From Dolichospermum compactum NIES-806 (lineage in GTDB: Bacteria > Cyanobacteriota > Cyanobacteriia > Cyanobacteriales > Nostocaceae), in assembly GCF_002368115.1 (NCBI RefSeq), contig NZ_AP018316.1, positions 3,516,496-3,580,495 of the forward strand: a stretch of DNA of 64,000 bases, given 5' to 3'. Both the position numbers and the translations under genes were made by a program. Positions 43,541 to 52,412 of the stretch are shown in pieces. Within the stretch, counting starts at the first letter, position 1. Each line of letters begins with the position of its first letter. The notes below the pieces were generated by a model. The model saw only the letters and a list, made by a program, of their open reading frames with translations, searched no databases and was not told the origin of the DNA.

Positions 43541-43730
43541 GATTCCTTGGTCGCGCTGTACGCGATCGCACCCCAACTTATTCCTAAACAGAGATCGCAC
43601 ACAACCACCCCAATTTTACACGAACTGCTTGCAGCAGCGCTTCGCTATCGCACCCCAACATCCCAAACAGCGATTCCTACGGAGCGCTTCGCTATCGCAC
43701 ACAACCCCAATTTTAAACGATCGCCTATTT
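43541..43730. repeat. Cluster of three SDR5-like elements in HIP1 sites
   Basis: Units at 43543-43565 (23 bp), 43624-43647 (24 bp) and 43674-43694 (21 bp, beginning TTCCTACGGAGC). Each is bounded by (G)CGA on the left and TCGC on the right. An uninterrupted CGATCGC at 43718-43724 follows the same TTTTAAA context. Confidence 0.8.
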
Positions 43731-44021
43731 TTCTTGATTCAGAGGTGAACACAGATAAACGCGGATTAACACGGATTTTTTGTCTGAATCAGGATGTCCA
43801 GGATTTGAGGATGTACAGGATGTAATTTATCGGTTATTTGTTGGTGGTTAATATTGTATTTGTATGAATGATGGTAAATAAAATCATCCCCAATTTTTCA
43901 CCAACAATTATTAAATAACATCCTGAAAATCCTTTAATCCTGGTTATCCTGATTCTGACAAATTCATCCCTAACTGATTACAAACCAATTGTTGATTATT
44001 GATTAATCTGTAAATCCTGTC

Positions 44022-44086
44022 TAGTTTTCAAACTATCACTAGGAGAAAGTAACTCAATTACAAAATCAGGACAAATGGGAGGAAAG
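44022..44086 (-). pseudogene. 65 bp remnant of a Uma2 gene
   Basis: Matches the 35164-35230 and 40983-41049 segments of the two Uma2 copies at all but three or four positions (it encodes PDFVIELLSPSDSLK). Nothing of the gene remains on either side. A third footprint of the duplicated Uma2 unit. Confidence 0.85.
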
Positions 44087-44092
44087 TTTCTC

Positions 44093-44530
44093 TTAGTAAT
44101 GTTTATTACCGTTTATGTCTTCCCAATAGCGATCTCCTTGTTTTCCTTTAACCCGTCCAAGACAGTTACCAGATAGATCGTAGCACTTATATCGGCTTCG
44201 ATTCCAATGCACCTTCTTCTCCACTCTCACTGTGGCTGGAGCGTAGATTTCAATAAGTCGTTGTACATCTGGTTTAACACCAAAGTTAGTTAATTGTATC
44301 TGAGGTTGATTTTCATTAGATGTAGAATATTGAATTGGATCTTGGGATTCACCCTTTCCAACAATTTATTCCAGCGTTTTTACACAGTCAAGGAAAGATG
44401 AAATATTACGAGCAACTATCTGCTTTGTTTGAATGTTGATAATTGCGTAACCTGCACCTTCATTGACCACAGCATATTGTCCCTGTACTGTCACATAGGC
44501 ATTGGTATCTATTTTCTTGAGGTCACTCAT
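44093..44530 (-). pseudogene. Unidentified gene interrupted by an in-frame TAA
   Basis: The minus strand from ATG 44530 reads MSDLKKIDTNAYVTVQGQYA, VVNEGAGYAIINIQTKQIVA up to KTLE, then TAA at 44366-44368. It continues in the same frame for 90 codons (VKPDVQRLIEIYAPATVRVE, YDLSGNCLGRVKGKQGDRYW) to TAA 44093-44095. The single-frame continuity across the stop points to one 145-residue gene with a nonsense change. Domain not recognised. The upstream 54-codon part may still be translated. Confidence 0.65.
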
Positions 44531-44861
44531 TTGGCACTCACCAAGCTAAAAAGACAACTATTTTTAATATTCTCTTAATTATACAGAAGTATGTACTTAT
44601 TTTTCTACCACTAGCACTAGATGCTGAAACAACTATGTAAACAAAATTTAAAACCAGGTGAGAGAACCTGTATTCTTTGTTAAGATTCATTAATAAATGT
44701 GTTGTTTTCTATATCATTTTGTGTCAGATATAGGACAAAACCCCCACAGAATCCGAGTTTTCTGCTAAAAAACTCTTATTGCCGAAAATAATTGCAGTTA
44801 CAAACGGCCATATTAGCCGTGACGAACTTCATGAGAACACGCTTGAAAGGAGCTTATTTGA
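44531..44861. promoter_or_regulatory. chlH upstream region
   Basis: 331 bp without a gene. Carries a hairpin GAGTTTT-CTGCT-AAAAAACTC (44755-44775) in what is probably the chlH leader, and AAAGGAG at 44846-44852, 9 bases before the chlH ATG. No known riboswitch fold recognised. Confidence 0.5.
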
Positions 44862-47800
44862 ATGTTTACCCAAGTCAAGTCCACTATTCGACATATTGCA
44901 CCTGATGATTTACGGGGACGTAAATTAATCAAGGTTGTCTATGTCGTGCTAGAATCCCAATACCAAAGTGCATTATCGCAGGCGGTACGGGAAATTAACG
45001 CTAATCATCCCAGCGTAGCCATAGAAATCAGTGGATACTTGATTGAAGAACTGCGTGGAACTGAAAACTTTGAAGGATTTCAGCGCGATATAGCCAGTGC
45101 TAATATATTCATTGCTTCTCTAATTTTTATTGAAGACTTAGCACAGAAAGTAGTTGCCGCAGTTGAACCCCATCGTGATAATCTAGATGTGTCGGTTGTC
45201 TTCCCCTCCATGCCCGAAGTTATGCGCCTCAATAAAATGGGTAGCTTCTCCTTGGCGCAGTTAGGACAATCCAAGAGCGTTATCGCTAACTTCATGAAAA
45301 AGCGCAAAGAAAAATCTGGCGCTGGTTTCCAAGACGGAATGTTGAAGTTATTGCGGACACTTCCCCAAGTGCTGAAATTCCTACCTATGGAAAAAGCACA
45401 AGATGCGCGTAACTTCATGCTCAGTTTTCAGTATTGGCTAGGTGGTTCAGCGGAAAACCTGGAAAACTTCTTGCTGATGCTGGCTGATAAATACGTATTA
45501 AAAGGTGCAGAAAAAGAAAGCTTTGCTGCTGCTAAGTATGAAGCACCAGTTGTTTATCCCGACATGGGAATTTGGCATCCTTTAGCGCCAAGTATGTTTG
45601 AGGATGTGCGAGAATATCTCAACTGGTATTCTGTCCGCAGGGATATTTCTAGAAATCTCAAAGACCCTCTTGCACCATGTGTAGGTTTGGTTTTACAAAG
45701 AACTCACCTAGTGACCGGTGATGATGCCCATTATGTGGCAATTGTCCAGGAATTAGAATCATTAGGTGCAAAAGTTCTGCCTGTGTTTGCTGGTGGTTTG
45801 GATTTCTCTAAACCAATAGAAGCTTACTTCTATGAACCCACAACTAAATTACAATTAGTAGATGCGGTAGTCTCTTTAACTGGTTTCGCTTTGGTGGGTG
45901 GACCCGCCAGACAAGACCATCCGAAAGCTATTGAAGCATTAAAACGGTTAAATCGTCCCTACATGGTTGCCTTGCCTTTGGTCTTCCAAACCACCGAAGA
46001 ATGGCTAGATAGCGATTTGGGGTTACATCCCATTCAAGTGGCTTTACAGATTGCTATCCCTGAATTAGACGGGGCAATTGAGCCTATTATCTTATCAGGT
46101 AAAGATGGGGCAACTGGAAAAGCGATCGCCCTCCAAGACCGGGTAGAAATTGTTGCCCAACGCGCCTTAAAATGGGCAACTCTGCGCCGCAAACCTAAAT
46201 TAATCAAGAAAGTTGCTATCACTGTTTTCAGCTTCCCCCCCGACAAAGGTAACGTGGGTACAGCCGCATATTTAGATGTATTCGGTTCTATCCATGAAGT
46301 CATGAAAGGACTGAAAAACAACGGTTACGATGTACAAGATATTCCCGAAACTCCCCAAGAGTTGCTAGAACAAGTAATCCACGACGCACAAGCACAATAC
46401 AACAGTCCTGAACTCAACGTTGCTTACAAAATGTCTGTGCCAGAATATGAAGCACTGACACCCTACTCCCAACGCTTAGAAGAAAACTGGGGACCACCTC
46501 CCGGAAACTTGAACAGCGACGGCCAAAATCTCTTGATTTATGGGAAACAATTTGGTAATGTGTTTATTGGTGTGCAGCCAACATTTGGTTATGAAGGCGA
46601 CCCCATGCGGTTGTTATTCTCCCGTTCCGCAAGTCCCCATCATGGTTTTGCAGCTTACTACACCTATCTAGAACGGATTTGGGGCGCTGATGCTGTGTTA
46701 CATTTTGGGACACATGGCTCTTTGGAATTTATGCCCGGTAAGCAAATGGGAATGTCCGGTGATTGTTACCCAGATCAACTAATTGGCTCAATTCCTAATC
46801 TGTATTATTACGCAGCTAACAACCCCAGTGAAGCCACAATTGCTAAACGTCGCAGTTATGCAGAAACAATTTCTTACCTGACACCACCTGCGGAAAATGC
46901 TGGTTTATACAAAGGTTTGAAAGAACTCAGCGAGTTAATTGCTTCTTACCAAACTTTGAAAGACACAGGACGCGGCGTTTCTATTGTCAATTCCATCATG
47001 GATAAGTGCCGCATTGTCAACTTAGACAAGGATATTGAGTTACCAGAAACCGACTCTAAGGATATGTCCTCGGAAGAACGGGATAACATCGTTGGTAACG
47101 TTTATCGGCGGTTGATGGAGATTGAATCGCGGTTGTTACCTTGTGGACTGCACGTGATTGGTAAACCTCCTAGTGCCGAAGAAGCGATCGCAACTTTGGT
47201 CAATATTGCTAGTTTAGATCGGCAAGAGGAAGAAATTCAAGGCTTACCCGGAATTATTGCTAGAAGTCTGGGACGCAGCATTGAAGATATCTACAAAAAC
47301 AACGACGCGGGGATTTTGGAGGATGTCCAATTACTCCAAGATATCACCCTCGCTACCCGTGCGGCTGTCACAGCTTTAGTCCAAGAACAAATTGACGCAG
47401 AAGGCAGAGTTATAGCGGTTTCCAAGTTGAATTTCTTCAATATGGGCAGAAAAGAACCTTGGGTGGAATCATTGCATCAATCAGGTTATCCCAAAGTTGA
47501 TACCTCTGCGTTAAAACCCCTGTTTGAATATTTGGAATTCTGCTTAAAACAAGTTTGTGCAGATAACGAACTCGGTGGACTTCTCCAAGGTTTAGCAGGT
47601 GAATACATCCTACCCGGACCCGGTGGTGATCCTATCCGTAATCCTGACGTATTACCCACTGGTAAAAATATTCACGCTTTAGACCCCCAATCTATCCCCA
47701 CTTCTGCCGCAGTTCAATCTGCGAAAATCGTCGTTGATCGGTTGTTGGAACGGAACAAGTCAGAAAATGAAGGAAACTGGCCAGAAACCATCGCCTGTGT

Positions 47801-48848
47801 CCTCTGGGGTACAGATAACATCAAAACCTACGGTGAATCCCTCGCCCAAATTATGTGGATGGTGGGAGTGCGTCCAGTTGCTGATGCTTTGGGACGGGTG
47901 AATAAGTTGGAATTGATACCTTTAGAAGAGTTGGGAAGACCCAGAATTGATGTTGTAATTAACTGTTCTGGTGTATTCCGTGACTTGTTCATTAACCAAA
48001 TGAATCTGCTTGACCAAGGTGTGAAAATGGCAGCAGAAGCTGATGAACCTTTGGAAATGAACTTTGTCCGCAAGCATGCTTTGAAACAAGCTGAGGACAT
48101 GGGGATAAATCTGCGTCAAGCTGCAACTCGCGTTTTCTCTAATGCTTCTGGTTCTTATTCTTCTAATATCAACTTAGCGGTGGAGAATAGCACTTGGGAT
48201 AGTGAAGCTGAGTTACAGGAAATGTATTTGAAACGGAAATCTTTCTCTTTTAATTCTGATAATCCTGGGGTTATGGATGAGTCACGGGAGATTTTTGAAA
48301 CTACGTTAAAAACTGCTGATGCAACTTTCCAGAATCTCGATTCTTCGGAAATCAGTTTAACAGATGTTTCCCATTATTTTGACTCAGATCCTACTAAGTT
48401 AGTGGCAAGTCTGCGTGCGGATGGGAAGAAACCATCTTCTTATATTGCAGATACAACTACAGCGAATGCACAGGTGAGAACTTTATCGGAAACTGTGCGT
48501 TTAGATGCGCGGACGAAGTTGTTAAATCCCAAATGGTATGAGGGAATGTTGTCTCACGGTTACGAAGGTGTGCGGGAACTTTCTAAACGGTTGGTTAATA
48601 CCACTGGTTGGAGTGCGACTGCTGGTGCTGTGGATAATTGGATTTATGAGGACACGAATGAGACTTTCATCAAAGATGAGGAAATGCAAAAGCGGTTGAT
48701 GAATCTCAATCCTCATTCTTTCCGCAAGATTGTTTCTACTTTGTTGGAAATGAATGGACGCGGTTATTGGGAAACTAGCGAGGAGAATTTAGATCGCTTA
48801 CGTGAGTTGTATCAGGAGGTGGAAAATCGGATTGAGGGTATAGAATAG
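44862..48848 (+). CDS. chlH: Magnesium chelatase subunit H
   Basis: Porphyrin-binding catalytic subunit that, with ChlI and ChlD, inserts Mg2+ into protoporphyrin IX, committing it to chlorophyll. 1328 residues, the usual cyanobacterial length, starting MFTQVKSTIRHIAPDDLRG. Family blocks are visible throughout (HFGTHGSLEFMPGKQMGMSG, QDITLATRAAVTALVQEQID, YEGMLSHGYEGVRELSKRL). Isolated from other chlorophyll genes here. A hairpin terminator follows 9 bp after the stop. Confidence 0.98.
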   Translation: MFTQVKSTIRHIAPDDLRGRKLIKVVYVVLESQYQSALSQAVREINANHPSVAIEISGYLIEELRGTENFEGFQRDIASANIFIASLIFIEDLAQKVVAAVEPHRDNLDVSVVFPSMPEVMRLNKMGSFSLAQLGQSKSVIANFMKKRKEKSGAGFQDGMLKLLRTLPQVLKFLPMEKAQDARNFMLSFQYWLGGSAENLENFLLMLADKYVLKGAEKESFAAAKYEAPVVYPDMGIWHPLAPSMFEDVREYLNWYSVRRDISRNLKDPLAPCVGLVLQRTHLVTGDDAHYVAIVQELESLGAKVLPVFAGGLDFSKPIEAYFYEPTTKLQLVDAVVSLTGFALVGGPARQDHPKAIEALKRLNRPYMVALPLVFQTTEEWLDSDLGLHPIQVALQIAIPELDGAIEPIILSGKDGATGKAIALQDRVEIVAQRALKWATLRRKPKLIKKVAITVFSFPPDKGNVGTAAYLDVFGSIHEVMKGLKNNGYDVQDIPETPQELLEQVIHDAQAQYNSPELNVAYKMSVPEYEALTPYSQRLEENWGPPPGNLNSDGQNLLIYGKQFGNVFIGVQPTFGYEGDPMRLLFSRSASPHHGFAAYYTYLERIWGADAVLHFGTHGSLEFMPGKQMGMSGDCYPDQLIGSIPNLYYYAANNPSEATIAKRRSYAETISYLTPPAENAGLYKGLKELSELIASYQTLKDTGRGVSIVNSIMDKCRIVNLDKDIELPETDSKDMSSEERDNIVGNVYRRLMEIESRLLPCGLHVIGKPPSAEEAIATLVNIASLDRQEEEIQGLPGIIARSLGRSIEDIYKNNDAGILEDVQLLQDITLATRAAVTALVQEQIDAEGRVIAVSKLNFFNMGRKEPWVESLHQSGYPKVDTSALKPLFEYLEFCLKQVCADNELGGLLQGLAGEYILPGPGGDPIRNPDVLPTGKNIHALDPQSIPTSAAVQSAKIVVDRLLERNKSENEGNWPETIACVLWGTDNIKTYGESLAQIMWMVGVRPVADALGRVNKLELIPLEELGRPRIDVVINCSGVFRDLFINQMNLLDQGVKMAAEADEPLEMNFVRKHALKQAEDMGINLRQAATRVFSNASGSYSSNINLAVENSTWDSEAELQEMYLKRKSFSFNSDNPGVMDESREIFETTLKTADATFQNLDSSEISLTDVSHYFDSDPTKLVASLRADGKKPSSYIADTTTANAQVRTLSETVRLDARTKLLNPKWYEGMLSHGYEGVRELSKRLVNTTGWSATAGAVDNWIYEDTNETFIKDEEMQKRLMNLNPHSFRKIVSTLLEMNGRGYWETSEENLDRLRELYQEVENRIEGIE

Positions 48849-48857
48849 GATTAGATG

Positions 48858-48876
48858 GGCAGGTTTTTTACCTGCC
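48858..48876 (+). terminator. chlH terminator
   Basis: GGCAGGT and ACCTGCC arms with a T-rich loop, 9 bp after the chlH stop. Perfect 7 bp stem; trailing T-run weak. Confidence 0.65.
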
Positions 48877-48914
48877 TCCTTAATCATGAGATAAAATTAA
48901 GAGAGAATTGATTT

Positions 48915-49005
48915 ATAACTTACGCGCAATTAATGAAGAAATGAACCACGAAGGCACGAAGTACACGAAGGAATAAGAGTTTTAGAGAGTTATTGCGTAA
49001 GTCCT
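48915..49005. mobile_element. MITE-like relic abutting the higB start codon
   Basis: Left end ACTTACGCGCAAT and right end ATTGCGTAAGTCCT are inverted copies of the termini of the MITE at 20297. The interior holds the CCACGAAGGCACGAAG dispersed repeat also seen at 40670. The right end finishes exactly one base before ATG 49006. Confidence 0.7.
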
Positions 49006-49284
49006 ATGATTCAAACATTTAAAAATAAAGCATTAGAAAATCTGTTTAGAGAAAATTTTAATAAAGGAGTTCCTGCAAATTTAGAAAAGAAAATTAGAAT
49101 CAGACTTGAAGTTATAGACTCTGCTTTAATGGTAGAAGATATAAGATTACCGGGTTATGATTTGCATGAATTAAAAGGAGATAGGAAAGGAACTTGGTCA
49201 ATTAAGGTATCAGGAAACTGGCGGATAACTTTTAAATTTGAAGATGGTGATGCTTATGATGTCAATCTTGAAGATTATCATTAA
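49006..49284 (+). CDS. higB: HigB-family toxin (RelE superfamily)
   Basis: 92 residues: IQTFKNKALENLFRENFNKG, then LIRLEVIDSA-type helix and IRLPGYDLHELKGDRKGTWS IKVSGNWRITFKF, the HigB signature with the two basic residues of the ribosome-dependent nuclease. The start ATG directly follows a MITE end and has no evident ribosome site, which may lower or alter its expression. The toxin-first order matches HigBA. Confidence 0.9.
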   Translation: MIQTFKNKALENLFRENFNKGVPANLEKKIRIRLEVIDSALMVEDIRLPGYDLHELKGDRKGTWSIKVSGNWRITFKFEDGDAYDVNLEDYH

Positions 49285-49360
49285 TTCCTGTGTTAATATG
49301 ATATTAACTAGGTAGAGATTGTTAACTAACGGTAGTAAAATTTATTAAGAAGTATTGATT

Positions 49361-49672
49361 ATGAATAATTTGCAAGATATTACTCAAGATAGATTAGTAA
49401 GACCAATACATCCTGGTGAAGTAATTGCAGATATTTTAGATGATTTAGATATTAATCCTAGCAATTTTGCTGAAATTTTAGGAGTATCTAATCAAACAAT
49501 TCAGGAAATTATTAATGGTGAAAAATCCATTACTGTAGATATTGCAATTCGTCTTGGTAAAGCTTTAGGTAATGGACCAAGACTTTGGTTAAATCTTCAG
49601 CAAAAGGTTGATGTTTGGGATGCTTTACAAAGCCATAAGGAAGAATATGAGCAAGTTATGACTTTGGTTTAG
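49361..49672 (+). CDS. higA: HigA-family antitoxin
   Basis: About 103 residues from ATG 49361 with an XRE-type helix-turn-helix: RPIHPGEVIADILDDLDINP, SNFAEILGVSNQTIQEIING, EKSITVDIAIRLGKALG. Binds HigB and the operon promoter. 76 bp after higB. Both genes look intact, so this is probably a working module. Confidence 0.9.
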   Translation: MNNLQDITQDRLVRPIHPGEVIADILDDLDINPSNFAEILGVSNQTIQEIINGEKSITVDIAIRLGKALGNGPRLWLNLQQKVDVWDALQSHKEEYEQVMTLV

Positions 49673-49731
49673 AAAAATCAAATAATTGAGGTTGTGATAC
49701 AATAATTTAAGTAAGTAAGAACATTTGCTAT

Positions 49732-50055
49732 ATGATTAGTCATAATTACAAGAAAACGAAAGAACTCTCACTTGGAGAATCGTTAGGAGAAACGATAGCT
49801 AATCCTGATGCTTTGGATACTGTTTTTAGTTTGGCTGAAATAGGCATAGACGAAATAATGGAGCATCTAATAAAGGATGTTCAAGATGAAGCTTTAAAAG
49901 AGATTCCAGTTGTCAAGACACTTTATGCAATAACTAAAACTGGCTTTGCTTTTCGTGATTACTTCCTATTAGAAAAAATATGTCGATTTATACTAGGTTA
50001 TAAAAAGGAAAGATCTGAAATCAAAGTATCTAAAGCAACTAACCGTAACTGGTGA
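49732..50055 (+). CDS. Protein of unknown function, possibly C-terminally truncated
   Basis: 107 residues. The region EALKEIPVVKTLYAITKTGF and AFRDYFLLEKICRFI resembles a hydrophobic segment found in uncharacterised bacterial proteins that are longer (about 180 residues). The frame ends shortly after at KATNRNW, just before a repeat region, so the C-terminal part may be missing. Role unknown. AT-rich like nearby accessory genes. Confidence 0.5.
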   Translation: MISHNYKKTKELSLGESLGETIANPDALDTVFSLAEIGIDEIMEHLIKDVQDEALKEIPVVKTLYAITKTGFAFRDYFLLEKICRFILGYKKERSEIKVSKATNRNW

Positions 50056-50176
50056 GGCCGTTTTATTCTTAGTGTTTCCATAAGCTTTTACACCCAATTT
50101 GACTATTATAAACTCATAATCTAAAATTTTTGCTTACGAGATTATACCATAATTTACCCACATTTAGGAGATAATC

Positions 50177-50345
50177 GCTGTTTGGGGATGTGGGGATGCG
50201 ATCGCTTTTTGGGAATGTGGGGAGGGTGCGATCGCTTTTTTGGGATGTGGGGATGTGCGATCGCTGTTTTGAGGGGTGTGGAGGTGCGATCGCTGTTTGG
50301 GGATGTGGAGGGAGTGCGATAGCGAAGCGCGACCTAGGAATCGCT
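50177..50345. repeat. HIP1 array and 21 bp SDR5-like element upstream of the BrnTA operon's 3' end
   Basis: HIP1 octamers recur about every 28-30 bp, separated by GGGATGTGGGGA-type spacers that are the reverse complement of those at 37.4 kb. A 21 bp element at 50320-50340, whose core is CCTAGG, sits between GCGA and TCGC. Confidence 0.8.
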
Positions 50346-50354
50346 TTTTTGCTT

Positions 50355-50555
50355 TTACTGAATACTTTCAATTAATTTAATATTATTTCTCAACCATTCA
50401 TTGACTAAAATTTGCACATCAATATTCTTCTCCTGAGCAATTTTTTTGAAAAAATTGTCAACATCTGGTTCAAGGTAAATAGGATAATGAAAAGTTGCAT
50501 CAGAATGATAAAATTTACCTTGTTCAGCTTGTGAAAAATCATATTCTGCTTTCAT
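50355..50555 (-). CDS. BrnA-type antitoxin
   Basis: 66 residues: MKAEYDFSQAEQGKFYHSDA, then YLEPDVDNFFKKIAQEKNID and VQILVNEWLRNNIKLIE, a C-terminal ribbon-helix-helix-like DNA-binding part. It overlaps the BrnT gene by 4 bp (ATGA), toxin first, as in BrnTA operons. Intact. Confidence 0.8.
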   Translation of the reverse strand: MKAEYDFSQAEQGKFYHSDATFHYPIYLEPDVDNFFKKIAQEKNIDVQILVNEWLRNNIKLIESIQ

Positions 50556-50851
50556 AGCTTTCTTCCTTGATAATACTGCTGTTCATTAAAAGTTGCTTTC
50601 CGTGCTGAAATAATACGAATCAAACACGAGTCTTCATCTGTTTGTTCAAAAGTATGAATAACAACCCTTAAAATACCCGTTTCGTCTAAACCTATAGTAA
50701 TCCATCTGTCTTCATAATCACTATGTTCTTCATCATATAAACTTAATTGATATTGATCACGAAAAACAGTTGATGCTAAACGAAAATTGATTTGATGTTT
50801 ACGAATATTCTGTTTTTCTTTTGCTGGATTCCAATCAAAATTATAACGCAA
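50552..50851 (-). CDS. BrnT-family toxin (RelE-like)
   Basis: 99 residues: FDWNPAKEKQNIRKHQINFR LASTVFRDQ is the BrnT signature, followed by DRWITIGLDETGILRVVIHT and RIISARKATFNEQQYY with the conserved Arg residues. Ribosome-independent endoribonuclease fold predicted. Pairs with the downstream antitoxin. Confidence 0.88.
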   Translation of the reverse strand: MRYNFDWNPAKEKQNIRKHQINFRLASTVFRDQYQLSLYDEEHSDYEDRWITIGLDETGILRVVIHTFEQTDEDSCLIRIISARKATFNEQQYYQGRKL

Positions 50852-50947
50852 ATTTATAAATTACAATAGATTAAAGAAGTTGACATCATAATTATACCAT
50901 AATTTTATACTTTGACACTGTTATCAGTAGTTTACCGTAGGTATCGC

Positions 50948-51330
50948 TTTTGGGGATGTGTGGGGTGCGATCACTTTTGGGGTTTGTGGAATGCGATCAC
51001 TGTTTGGGATGTGGTGAGAGTGCGATAGCGAAGTGCTGCTGCAAGCAGTTCGCTTTTGGGATGTGGGAGTGCGATCACTGTTTGGGGCTGTGTGGGAGAG
51101 CGATCGCTATTTTGGGGATGTTTGGTGTGGGAGAGCGATCGCTTTTTGGGGATGTTTGGAGTGCGATCACTTTTGGGGTTTGTGGAATGCTATCGCTGTT
51201 TGGGATGTGGTGAGAGTGCGATAGCGAAGCGCTGCTGCAAGCAGTTCGCTTTTGGGACGTGGGAGTGCGATCGCTGTTTGGGGATGTGTGGGGGTGCGAT
51301 CGCTTTTTGGGGGTGTGGGGATGCGATCGC
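50948..51330. repeat. Two direct copies of a ~160 bp HIP1/SDR5 repeat block
   Basis: 50948-51108 and 51144-51304 are near copies, about 196 bp apart, each carrying a 24 bp SDR5-like unit between GCGA and TCGC (51026-51049 and 51222-51245). Several former HIP1 octamers read GCGATCAC in the left copy and GCGATCGC in the right. Frames read through this block are repeat-encoded and not genes. Confidence 0.85.
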
Positions 51331-51382
51331 CTTAGTGATAGAATAAACCTAATCTTTAATTTTAAATTTTATAGGATAAAAA

Positions 51383-51682
51383 TTGATTAAAATTAGTAAT
51401 CAACAAATTGACACACTCAAAGAAATAATATCTAAATACAAAAACCTTGAATGTGTTGAATGCGCTCAAGCTATTCAAAATTACCTGATATCACAAAAAA
51501 TTCCTAGTAAACGGATAAAAATTTATACTGGTTCAGCAATGGGACGTAATAGTTATATCTATGATGAAACTGTTTCTAAATATGCAATATCTGTTAATGG
51601 TCGTCATCAAGGAATTGAGATTATAATAGATGAAGTAGAAATGATTTTTGATAATCACACATCAAAAAATTTTTATCCATAG
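51383..51682 (+). CDS. Papain-fold toxin domain protein
   Basis: 99 residues from TTG 51383 (no ATG near the conserved start). The Cys region ECVECAQAIQNYLISQKIPS, the YAISVNGRHQGIEI segment with the His, and IFDNHTSKNFY with the Asn/Asp match the papain-fold toxin type 2 pattern (Cys-His-Asx triad) of polymorphic toxins. Here it is a stand-alone small protein, as found in many cyanobacteria. A cognate immunity gene is not obvious. Confidence 0.75.
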   Translation: MIKISNQQIDTLKEIISKYKNLECVECAQAIQNYLISQKIPSKRIKIYTGSAMGRNSYIYDETVSKYAISVNGRHQGIEIIIDEVEMIFDNHTSKNFYP

Positions 51683-51722
51683 AAAAATACTCTCAATATC
51701 AGCAATAGCACTAGGTGAAATC

Positions 51723-52013
51723 TCAATCCGGTATGCCATATTTTTCTTTAAATTCTGCAAATGCTTGGTCTAAAGGCATACCCTCACCTTGTTCAAACTC
51801 ATTTATACTTTGACGTATCTTAGCAACAGATTCCAGTAATTCCAGTCTATCAATAAGTCTTTGATAACTTTCAGCATCTTGAACCACAGCAGCAGCTTTA
51901 CCATTCACAGTCAGCACAATAGGAGATTTAGTTTCTTTTAACTTATCCAAAAACATCTTTGCTCCTCGCTGAAATTCTGATAATGGGTGAATATTAGTCA
52001 GGTTAAACATCAT
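51723..52013 (-). CDS. Phd/YefM-family antitoxin
   Basis: 96 residues with an N-terminal Phd fold (TNIHPLSEFQRGAKMFLDKL, ETKSPIVLTVNGKAAAVVQD) and a longer acidic C-terminal tail. Its toxin (RelE- or Doc-like) is not adjacent: on the downstream side lies the papain-fold gene on the opposite strand. An orphan antitoxin. Confidence 0.85.
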   Translation of the reverse strand: MMFNLTNIHPLSEFQRGAKMFLDKLKETKSPIVLTVNGKAAAVVQDAESYQRLIDRLELLESVAKIRQSINEFEQGEGMPLDQAFAEFKEKYGIPD

Positions 52014-52412
52014 AATTTCAATAAATTATTTGATAATTTCATGTTAATTGTATGAAAATATTTTGTCAAGCGAATATATAGCTGTTTTGGGATGTGGGGA
52101 ATTTGCGATCGTGTTTGGGGTGTGGAGAAGTGCGATAGGGAAGCAGTTCGCTGTTTGGAGATTTGGGGGATGAGCGATCGCTTCCTAGTAATCTAATAGT
52201 CCTTATTGAGAAAAGTGCTTCTATCCTTTTTTACCATAAATCGGTACAATCTCTATCTGATTAGCTTTTTAGACTATTTTGTCATCCCGTCAGGGAATCA
52301 ATACCTTTATCTTCTACATATAATCGCATATTTATTATTTTCCAACATCATAGATAACGTTGCTAATGGCATTTTAAAAAATGATCATGATTTAGCAACG
52401 CTATCTTTATAA
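52014..52412. other. Intergenic region with a 12 bp mini-version of the SDR5-like element
   Basis: HIP1-like spacers at 52080-52185 with a 12 bp insert TAGGGAAGCAGT (52136-52147) between GCGA and TCGC, half the usual length. The rest is AT-rich; a 68-codon frame at 52206 lacks a ribosome site and resembles nothing, so it is not called. Confidence 0.6.

Noticed and set aside
44366..44368. Treating all broken frames in the window as true pseudogenes
   Set aside because: Lesions near 4181, 42280, 42798 and 54705 are single-base homopolymer or one-base changes that sequencing or assembly error could produce; they are reported with that caution, unlike junctions, 5 bp duplication and element insertions.
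50950..51346. Three overlapping plus-strand frames of 63-96 codons rich in CDRCLG, SAIA and GMWG repeats
   Set aside because: Entirely composed of HIP1 and SDR repeat DNA; amino-acid periodicity only mirrors the repeat.
52206..52412. 68-codon plus-strand frame, hydrophobic
   Set aside because: AT-rich chance frame, no ribosome site, no family resemblance, ends against the desaturase gene.
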